Below are positions 5,177 to 10,803 of a DNA stretch of 10,803 bases, in pieces. Origin of the DNA: Gammaproteobacteria bacterium (GTDB taxonomy: Bacteria; Pseudomonadota; Gammaproteobacteria; Arenicellales; Poriferihabitantaceae); NCBI GenBank assembly GCA_024679435.1, contig JAIBDK010000046.1, forward strand, positions 1 through 10,803. The letters are read 5' to 3'. A program made the position numbers and the translations under genes. Numbering within the stretch: position 1 is the first letter of the stretch; each line of letters starts with the position of its first letter. The notes under the pieces were generated by a model that worked only from the letters and a program-made list of their open reading frames with translations, ran no database searches and was not told where the DNA came from.

Positions 5177-7390
5177 GTGAAAACTCCCCAAACAGGCAGG
5201 CTGATTACTCAGTTCATAAGCGACCTGCGAAAAACGTCCAGACTGGCAAGACACCGCAACTGCATCGTACTTAGTGGTAGCCTAAAATGGTGTGATGCCT
5301 TATCTAAGGAGATTGTTGAACATCCTCAACCCGGGCTTTCCGTCGACACTGAGTCACAACAACAGGACACTATCAGGATTTCAGCTAATCACCCAGCGGA
5401 CGCATCCGGCAAAATCAAAACGATTCACCACGACTTCGCCCGAAAATATCTTGGGCAGGAGTTTGATATTGTAATTTTTGACTGCCATCAAAATTTTTCA
5501 GCAGATGCACTGGGTATAATCGGTGGAACCATTCGTGCAGGTGGTCTGCTTTTACTGATAGTTCCAGACTTATCGATTTGGGGTGAGAGTGTTTCTACCC
5601 CATCTCCTTATACTAAAAGATTCAAGCGTATACTCACTTCTGACCCACACACTATATGCATTGGCCAGGACCAGCCATTACCGGATCTGTCTGTTGCAAA
5701 GAATCCTGATCCTGCTTCTGTTTCCTTCCTGGATCAGGATATCGCAGTTCAGGCCGTGGAAAAAGTAGTTACCGGGCAACGCAAAAGACCCGCGGTGCTC
5801 ATCTCTGATCGTGGTCGCGGAAAGTCTGCTGCACTGGGGTTGGCCGCCCAAAGCCTGCTGCTCCAGAGTACCAACAAAAATAAGATAAAAATCGCCGTAA
5901 CCGGATTTAATCGCCAGTCGGTGGAAACTGTTTTCCAACATGCAGGACTGGATGATACATCTTCCAGTTTAAAATTTTATCCTGCGGAAAAACTGGCCCT
6001 AAAAAAACGCAAATGTGACCTGCTGCTGGTTGATGAGGCTGCGTCAATACCGATGCACTTACTGGAACATATTCTTCAAAATTACAGTCGAATTGCTTTT
6101 TCCAGCACTGTTCATGGCTATGAGGGAACCGGAAGAGGATTTGTACTGAGTTTTTCAAAACTGCTGAATCAATATACCCGAGGCTGGAAAACTACCCGAC
6201 TCGAGGCTCCCATTAGATGGTCTGTTGATGACCCGCTGGAATCTCTTCTTTTTAAATTACTGTTACTGGACGCAGAAATCAGCCCTTTGGAACAGACTGC
6301 ATCCCCATCAGATTTTTCATCTCAGATATCAGAAGCAGAACTAATCAATCCGGAATCTCTGATCCAGAACAATTTACTTTTACAGGACGTTTTTGGTTTG
6401 TTAACTCAGGCACACTATCGGACACGACCCTCGGATTTACAAAATCTGCTCGACAATCCTGCAAACCGGTTACTCAGAATAAGCTGCCACAATCAAACGA
6501 CTGCTATCATTCATGTTGTCATGGAAGGAAGTCTTGAAAATGACGTCGCAATATCCGTCTGGAAAAATCAACGACGACCAAAAGGTCATCTAATCCCAGA
6601 GATACTCTCGGCCCAACTCGGCCTCTGCGAAGCCTCATCACTCAGAACCGCAAGAATAGTCCGTATAGTGACACATCCCGAGTTACGTCGACGTGGATTG
6701 GGGTCAATGGCACTTGAAGCCGTTGAACAGATTCTGACCAAAGAAATTGATATGCTTGGCACCACTTTTAGCCTCAGTGCGGATACACTATCATTCTGGC
6801 TAAGCAACCGATTTCAACCTGTCAGAATAGGAATAGCCAAAAGTTCTAATACTGGCCACCATAGCTGTACTTTATTAAAATCGTTGTCAGATGATGCAGC
6901 ACATATTCAGCATGAAGCAGCACGTCAGCTGTCAACAAATATCGGAATTGCGTTATCGAGAGATCTGAATACGCTGGACGCTGAGATTGCAATCGCAATT
7001 ATTCGTAGTGTTAATGGTCACAAACAATCACCACGGGACTATCTTCAAACATTGCATCAAAGACAATATGATGACTTGATCTGCCTCGCTTACTTTGGTC
7101 GAAACCCGGATGGTATGATTTCTGTTCTTTGCAATTTTGTGCGAATTATTCTGTCTTTCAAAGATAACGGACTCGATCAGGAAATGGAAACACTGCTGGT
7201 GCAACGAGTGCTGCAAAACAGGGAATGGGGAAAATGCGTCGCACTTTCTCAATCATCGGCCAGACCCCAGGACAGAACGCAGGGCAAGACCCAGGGCATG
7301 GTTCAATTAAGGAACATTATTCGCTCAAGCCTTGAAAAGTTCGATTCTGAGAGGGCAATAGAGCGTCTGGCACATTATGATTCGACGTGA
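5177..7390 (+). CDS. tmcA: tRNA(Met) cytidine acetyltransferase TmcA
   Basis: TmcA makes N4-acetylcytidine at wobble C34 of elongator tRNA-Met, using acetyl-CoA and ATP (or GTP); this prevents misreading of the AUA codon. The 737 residues show the family architecture: an N-terminal DUF1726-like domain (about 1-170), an RNA helicase-like ATPase with Walker A GRGKS (213-217) and DEAA (286-289), then HGYEGTGRGF (313-322), PIRW (345-348) and AHYRT (412-416), and a GNAT domain (about 440-565) with RPKGHLIP and the acetyl-CoA loop RRRGLGS (504-510). E. coli TmcA has 671 residues; the surplus is spread over the N-terminus, residues 365-400 and the tail. The GTG start is the first plausible codon after an in-frame stop at 5141 and is needed to cover the conserved VLSG strand (31-34). 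No Shine-Dalgarno is visible. It is last in the rsmD-coaD-fdx-tmcA run and converges on hisC. Confidence 0.95.
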   Translation: MKTPQTGRLITQFISDLRKTSRLARHRNCIVLSGSLKWCDALSKEIVEHPQPGLSVDTESQQQDTIRISANHPADASGKIKTIHHDFARKYLGQEFDIVIFDCHQNFSADALGIIGGTIRAGGLLLLIVPDLSIWGESVSTPSPYTKRFKRILTSDPHTICIGQDQPLPDLSVAKNPDPASVSFLDQDIAVQAVEKVVTGQRKRPAVLISDRGRGKSAALGLAAQSLLLQSTNKNKIKIAVTGFNRQSVETVFQHAGLDDTSSSLKFYPAEKLALKKRKCDLLLVDEAASIPMHLLEHILQNYSRIAFSSTVHGYEGTGRGFVLSFSKLLNQYTRGWKTTRLEAPIRWSVDDPLESLLFKLLLLDAEISPLEQTASPSDFSSQISEAELINPESLIQNNLLLQDVFGLLTQAHYRTRPSDLQNLLDNPANRLLRISCHNQTTAIIHVVMEGSLENDVAISVWKNQRRPKGHLIPEILSAQLGLCEASSLRTARIVRIVTHPELRRRGLGSMALEAVEQILTKEIDMLGTTFSLSADTLSFWLSNRFQPVRIGIAKSSNTGHHSCTLLKSLSDDAAHIQHEAARQLSTNIGIALSRDLNTLDAEIAIAIIRSVNGHKQSPRDYLQTLHQRQYDDLICLAYFGRNPDGMISVLCNFVRIILSFKDNGLDQEMETLLVQRVLQNREWGKCVALSQSSARPQDRTQGKTQGMVQLRNIIRSSLEKFDSERAIERLAHYDST

Positions 7391-7401
7391 TTCCCTAATC
7401 T

Positions 7402-7478
7402 CAGGAGTGCTTTCTCAACAGTTTGATTAGCGAGGACCTGGCGCATCCAGGCCGCCCTGCACCTTTAATCAGGAGTGC
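7402..7478. repeat. 9-bp direct repeat CAGGAGTGC flanking the tmcA/hisC junction
   Basis: CAGGAGTGC occurs at 7402-7410, just after the tmcA stop, and at 7470-7478, covering the end of hisC. Both follow a TAAT(C) stretch. The copies are 68 bp apart. The second copy is constrained as hisC coding sequence, so the first may be a small duplication or chance. Confidence 0.3.
7437..7451. terminator. weak hairpin between convergent tmcA and hisC
   Basis: CCTGG/CCAGG forms a 5-bp GC-rich stem with a 5-nt loop in the 78-bp gap between the two convergent genes, where a bidirectional terminator would be expected. There is no T-run on either side, so an intrinsic terminator is doubtful. No better candidate was found. 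Confidence 0.2.
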
Positions 7479-8551
7479 ACGGCTGTAATGACGTCAAGGA
7501 AAGCCTTATTTTCCGTATCACAACTCACGGTGATACGAAGGCAATCTTTTAGCGCATCGTTTGAACCGTTCAGATTTTTTACTAGGACGTTTTGTTTTTT
7601 CAATTCGCCGTGAACAAAATCTGCCCCCAGAGCGGTACGCATAAGTAGAAAGTTGGTTTCACTGGGATAGACAGTAATACCCGGAACATTATTCAAAGTC
7701 TCGTACAGCATACCCCGGGATTCGATAATCTGCCTGGACTGCCGTTTCATGATATCGTAATGACCGAGGAGATGTTTGCCACTAACCTGAGTCAGTATAT
7801 TTATATTATAGGGAAGGCGCAGCTTCTCTAGCTGCTCAGTCCAGTGCTCGCCGGCAGCAAGCATTCCAAGACGCAATCCGGCCAGACCACTTTTGGAAAG
7901 CGTTCGCAAGACCACCAGATTAGGAAAATTTTTCACTTCCCCGAGCCATGATTTTCCGCAGAACGCGTTATATGCTTCGTCGACAACGACCATACCCGGA
8001 GCTTGATTAATAATTTCTCTTATCTGCGAATCTGCAAAGCAATTGCCTGTCGGGTTATTGGGATAGGCGAGAAAAACACATGCCGGTTGATTCTTCTCAA
8101 TAGCACCCAGGGTCTCCTGAAAATTTAATGAAAAATCAGGGTTAAGCGGCACACCAACAAACCCGGTATTGGTGGCCAAACTAATTTGTTGATACATTGA
8201 AAAACTCGGAGTCGGTGACACGAACACCCGATTTTCTCCACCCAGTAAAATAGCAATCAGCTGAATCAGTTCATCTGATCCATTACCTAAAACCAGGGCA
8301 CATTCTTCAGGAATTTCGAGACATTGTCTGATTTGAATTTTTAACTCCCGGGAATCGGCATCAGGATAGCGATTCACATCAACCCTTGATAATGCTTCCA
8401 ACCAGCTTTTCCTGATGGCATCATCAAGCGCAAACGGGCTTTCCATTGCATCCAGTTTTATCATTCCTGTCGAATCGGGAACATAATAGGAATCAAGTTC
8501 CCGGACATTGGGGCTGACCCAGGTTTCTATGAGTGATTCGGTATCCTTCAC
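7469..8551 (-). CDS. hisC: histidinol-phosphate aminotransferase
   Basis: HisC is a PLP enzyme that transaminates imidazole-acetol phosphate with glutamate to L-histidinol phosphate in histidine synthesis. The 360 residues match the class-II fold-type I family: GNGSDELI (89-96) for cofactor phosphate binding, YPNNPTGN (163-170) with the substrate/PLP-contacting Asn, DEAY (191-194), the Schiff-base lysine Lys220 in LRTLSKSGLAGLRLG, and CLRITVS (337-343) with the carboxylate-binding Arg339. The KSGLAG spacing, one residue shorter than E. coli's KAFALAG, is the form common in other proteobacterial HisC. The start is GTG 8549-8551, 17 nt after the hisD stop; no good Shine-Dalgarno is seen and no nearby ATG fits the N-terminus. 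It is downstream of hisD in the same direction, doing the reaction two steps before HisD's. Confidence 0.95.
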   Translation of the reverse strand: MKDTESLIETWVSPNVRELDSYYVPDSTGMIKLDAMESPFALDDAIRKSWLEALSRVDVNRYPDADSRELKIQIRQCLEIPEECALVLGNGSDELIQLIAILLGGENRVFVSPTPSFSMYQQISLATNTGFVGVPLNPDFSLNFQETLGAIEKNQPACVFLAYPNNPTGNCFADSQIREIINQAPGMVVVDEAYNAFCGKSWLGEVKNFPNLVVLRTLSKSGLAGLRLGMLAAGEHWTEQLEKLRLPYNINILTQVSGKHLLGHYDIMKRQSRQIIESRGMLYETLNNVPGITVYPSETNFLLMRTALGADFVHGELKKQNVLVKNLNGSNDALKDCLRITVSCDTENKAFLDVITAVHS

Positions 8552-8568
8552 TTCAATAAATTACCGAA

Positions 8569-9870
8569 TTAACGAAAAGTTCCGTTTCTGTAACGCGCCG
8601 ACTTTTCATGAGCGGTAAGCCCCTCGCTGGCAGCCAACAGCCCCGCTACCTCGGCCATCTCCCGAGCACCCTGCTCTGACACCCGAACTATGCTGCTACG
8701 TTTTTGAAAATCATACACGCCCAGAGGGGAACTAAACCGGGCCGTGCCGGAAGTAGGTAAAACGTGATTTGGCCCTGCGCAATAGTCTCCAAGTGCTTCA
8801 GCACTGTATTTTCCTGCAAAAATTGCACCTGCATTATGAACCTGATCAATCAGCGTATCGGCATCTTCCACCATCAACTCGAGATGCTCCGGCGCAACAC
8901 GATCCGAAATGCGGACCGCCTCAGAAAGATTGTCTACCAGAATAATTGCACCGTTGTCTTTCAGGGATTTTTCAATGATATCGCGTCGCTCCATCTGAGG
9001 AAGAAGTTTAGCAACAGAAGCCTTAATTCTTTCAACCTGAGCCGGTGAATCGGTCACCGCAATAGATTGCGACAGCTCATCATGTTCGGCCTGGGCGAAT
9101 AAATCCATGGTGACCCAATCCGGGTTTGCAGAATCATCGCAGATCACCAGCACTTCTGAAGGACCGGCAATCATATCGATGCCGACATCACCAAATACCA
9201 TTTTTTTAGCCGCGGCAACATACGCATTCCCCGGCCCGACTATGGTATCTACACGAGGAACAGTCTGGGTACCGTATGCCATGGCAGAAACCGCCTGAGC
9301 ACCGCCGACAGTGAAGATTCGGTCAACGCCGCAAATTCCGGCCGCAGCGATAACGGTAGGATTAATTTGTCCTGCAGGAGTTGGGACGGTCATGACAATT
9401 TCGGACACGCCGGCTACCTTTGCGGGTATTGCCGTCATCAAAACCGAAGACGGGTAAGCCGCTTTACCGCCAGGCACATAAATTCCCACTCTTTTCATCG
9501 GCGTGATCTTTTGACCCAGCACCGTTCCATCCTGTTCGGTAAAATTCCAGCTGCGAGCAACTTCCCGAGAATGAAATTCCCGGATTCTCCGGGCTGCTAT
9601 TTCCAAAGCATTGGTGAGCTCACCATCGACAGTGGCACCAATCCGTCTAATTTCAGCAGTCGGCAACTCCAACTCACTGATGTCCTCTGCTTCAACCTGA
9701 TCAAAACGACGGGTATATTCAAGCAGCGCTGCGTCCCCTTCTGTTCGCACTCTTCTGACGATATCAAATGCTATTTTGTCGATTTGTGAATCGAGTTCAA
9801 CATGGCGATTTAGAAGTTTATTAAGCTTCGTATCAAAATCCGGGTCAGAAAAAGAAAGTTCCTGAATCAT
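8569..9870 (-). CDS. hisD: histidinol dehydrogenase
   Basis: HisD oxidises L-histidinol to L-histidine in two NAD-dependent steps, the end of the histidine pathway. The 433 residues are of normal length and close to Pseudomonas HisD. The conserved segments appear in order: RVGIYVPGGKAAYPSSVLM (127-145), GGAQAVSAMAYGT (189-201), VGPGNAYVAAAK (211-222) and GIDMIAGPSEVLV (230-242). The zinc ligands are all present: Gln260 and His263 in AQAEHDE, Asp362 in GDYCAGPNHVLP and His421 in LTAHEKS. The catalytic Glu328-His329 pair is in VAPEHLEL. The start is ATG 9868-9870. Only 66 bp separate it from murA upstream, so hisG, which sits there in Pseudomonas, is missing. hisC follows after 17 nt. The 66-bp gap holds a small dyad around a -10-like hexamer, so hisDC may have its own promoter. 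Confidence 0.98.
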   Translation of the reverse strand: MIQELSFSDPDFDTKLNKLLNRHVELDSQIDKIAFDIVRRVRTEGDAALLEYTRRFDQVEAEDISELELPTAEIRRIGATVDGELTNALEIAARRIREFHSREVARSWNFTEQDGTVLGQKITPMKRVGIYVPGGKAAYPSSVLMTAIPAKVAGVSEIVMTVPTPAGQINPTVIAAAGICGVDRIFTVGGAQAVSAMAYGTQTVPRVDTIVGPGNAYVAAAKKMVFGDVGIDMIAGPSEVLVICDDSANPDWVTMDLFAQAEHDELSQSIAVTDSPAQVERIKASVAKLLPQMERRDIIEKSLKDNGAIILVDNLSEAVRISDRVAPEHLELMVEDADTLIDQVHNAGAIFAGKYSAEALGDYCAGPNHVLPTSGTARFSSPLGVYDFQKRSSIVRVSEQGAREMAEVAGLLAASEGLTAHEKSARYRNGTFR

Positions 9871-9890
9871 AAAGGTGTCTTACTTAAAGA

Positions 9891-9906
9891 GTGCAATGAT
9901 ATGCAC
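9891..9906 (-). promoter_or_regulatory. dyad GTGCA-N6-TGCAC enclosing a -10-like hexamer upstream of hisD
   Basis: Between murA and hisD the arms 9891-9895 and 9902-9906 form a 5-bp inverted repeat. Read on the minus strand, the six bases between them are TATCAT, five of six matches to a sigma70 -10 box, about 26 nt before the hisD ATG. No good -35 hexamer is present at 16-18 nt. It could be an operator over a hisD promoter. The evidence is weak. Confidence 0.25.
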
Positions 9907-9936
9907 AAATAGGGAATACAACCGTTGCCGGCAGTA

Positions 9937-10803
9937 TCATGCAGTTTTACGAGTCAAATAGTTTCCGGGGACTCGGCGAATATTCGCGCCAAGTTGAGAC
10001 AGCTTTTCTTCGATACAGTCATAACCCCGGTCTATATGGTAAATCCTGTCGATCAAAGTATCTCCTTCAGCTATTAACCCGGCCAGGACCAGGCATGCCG
10101 AGGCCCTCAAATCCGTGGCCATGACCGGTGCACCATGCAACTCATCGACTCCTCGTATTACAGCGGTGTTTCCGTCCAGCTCAATGTTCGCTCCCATTCG
10201 CTGTAACTCATGAACATGCATAAAGCGATTTTCAAATACGGTTTCGATAACCGTAGCGGTTCCTTCGGCGATTGAATTCAGCAACACAAACTGGGCCTGC
10301 ATATCTGTAGGAAAAGCAGGATAAGGTGCGGTGCGTATATTGACTGATTTAACCTGAGATTCTGGCGCCTTAAGATAAATCCAGTTTTCCCCTTCCTCGA
10401 TATGTGATCCGGATTCCCTGAGTTTTTCAAGCACCGAATCTAGTTGTCTGGGGATAACATCCTTTATCTTTATTTCACCACCGGAAATGGCGGCAGCCAC
10501 CAGAAACGTGCCGGCCTCAATTCTATCGGGAATCACACGGTGACTTGCACCACTGAGTCGCTCGACACCCTCAATAATAATTTCGTCGGTTCCGGCTCCC
10601 TGAACTTTCGCACCCATCGCATTGAGACAGTCCGCCAGATCTACTACCTCGGGTTCCCGGGCAGCGTTTTCGATTGTTGTGATCCCTTCGGCCAGCGTAG
10701 CCGCCATCATCAAATTCTCTGTACCCGTTACAGAAATCAGATCCATAAAGATTCTGGCACCTTTCAGTCTATCGGCTTCCGCCTTAATATAACCGGCATC
10801 GAT
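9937..10803 (-). CDS. murA: UDP-N-acetylglucosamine 1-carboxyvinyltransferase (MurA), N-terminus cut off by window edge
   Basis: MurA transfers enolpyruvate from PEP to UDP-GlcNAc, the first committed step of peptidoglycan synthesis in the cytoplasm and the target of fosfomycin. The frame is open to the right edge, giving 288 residues up to the TGA at 9937-9939. By comparison with the 419-residue E. coli enzyme, roughly the first 138 residues are missing, including the loop with Cys115, so fosfomycin sensitivity cannot be read here. Present are GYIKAEADRLKGARI at the edge, SVTGTENLMMAATLAEG, the active-site Asp (E. coli Asp305) in FPTDMQAQF, ENRFMHV, the Arg371 equivalent in TDLRASA and the Arg397 equivalent in YHIDRGYD. 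The internal ATG at 10744-10746 is not the start. murA is the upstream neighbour of hisD, 66 bp away and in the same direction. Confidence 0.97.
   Translation of the reverse strand: MDAGYIKAEADRLKGARIFMDLISVTGTENLMMAATLAEGITTIENAAREPEVVDLADCLNAMGAKVQGAGTDEIIIEGVERLSGASHRVIPDRIEAGTFLVAAAISGGEIKIKDVIPRQLDSVLEKLRESGSHIEEGENWIYLKAPESQVKSVNIRTAPYPAFPTDMQAQFVLLNSIAEGTATVIETVFENRFMHVHELQRMGANIELDGNTAVIRGVDELHGAPVMATDLRASACLVLAGLIAEGDTLIDRIYHIDRGYDCIEEKLSQLGANIRRVPGNYLTRKTA

Noticed and set aside
7259..7310. Short repeated segment near the tmcA 3' end (CCCAGG...GCAGGGCAAGACCCAGGG)
   Set aside because: It encodes a small RTQGKTQG repeat in the variable TmcA tail; too short and degenerate to call a repeat element.
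9367..9789. A plus-strand frame of 140 codons antisense to hisD
   Set aside because: hisD is intact with all catalytic residues on the other strand; the antisense product has no domain I recognise.
1..10803. A novel defence, mobile or secondary-metabolism system
   Set aside because: Every substantial gene belongs to a known housekeeping family, intergenic gaps are all under 240 bp, and there are no transposase, integrase, toxin-antitoxin or CRISPR signatures.

Overview
The window is a stretch of chromosome from a gammaproteobacterium. Every gene is a recognisable housekeeping gene. The evidence is close family-level resemblance to enterobacterial and Pseudomonas proteins (IF-1, PPAT, HisD, MurA, TmcA) and gene neighbourhoods of gammaproteobacterial type: ftsY-ftsE-ftsX, rsmD-coaD-ferredoxin, and murA next to hisD-hisC. 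Base composition looks moderate and even; it was not computed. I see no mobile element, phage gene, CRISPR array, tRNA, rRNA or defence gene. I found no undescribed system. The points worth a second look are gene-order differences and short repeats in intergenic DNA.

Layout. (1) 1-662, minus strand: the N-terminal five-sixths or so of panB (pantothenate synthesis), running off the left edge. (2) 897-1115, plus strand: infA, divergent from panB; its 3' end overlaps the convergent ftsX by 20 bp. (3) 1096-3653, minus strand: ftsY-ftsE-ftsX, a tight operon for co-translational membrane targeting and for the FtsEX divisome ABC complex. (4) 3654-3839: a divergent intergenic region with a 9-bp inverted repeat and two sets of direct repeats. 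(5) 3840-7390, plus strand: rsmD-coaD-fdx-tmcA, tightly packed. It covers 16S rRNA m2G966 methylation, coenzyme A synthesis, a YfhL-type 2[4Fe-4S] ferredoxin and tRNA-Met wobble cytidine acetylation. (6) 7469-10803, minus strand: murA (C-terminal part only), hisD and hisC, convergent with tmcA.

Common themes are translation and RNA modification (infA, rsmD, tmcA), protein targeting and cell division (ftsYEX), envelope synthesis (murA) and cofactor or amino-acid biosynthesis (panB, coaD, hisCD). panB and coaD belong to the same pantothenate-to-CoA route but lie in different transcription units. tmcA uses acetyl-CoA, downstream of CoaD chemistry.

Departures from the familiar Pseudomonas/E. coli order: hisG is absent between murA and hisD, and infA rather than rpoH follows ftsX. 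Five of the eleven genes whose start is visible appear to use GTG or TTG.
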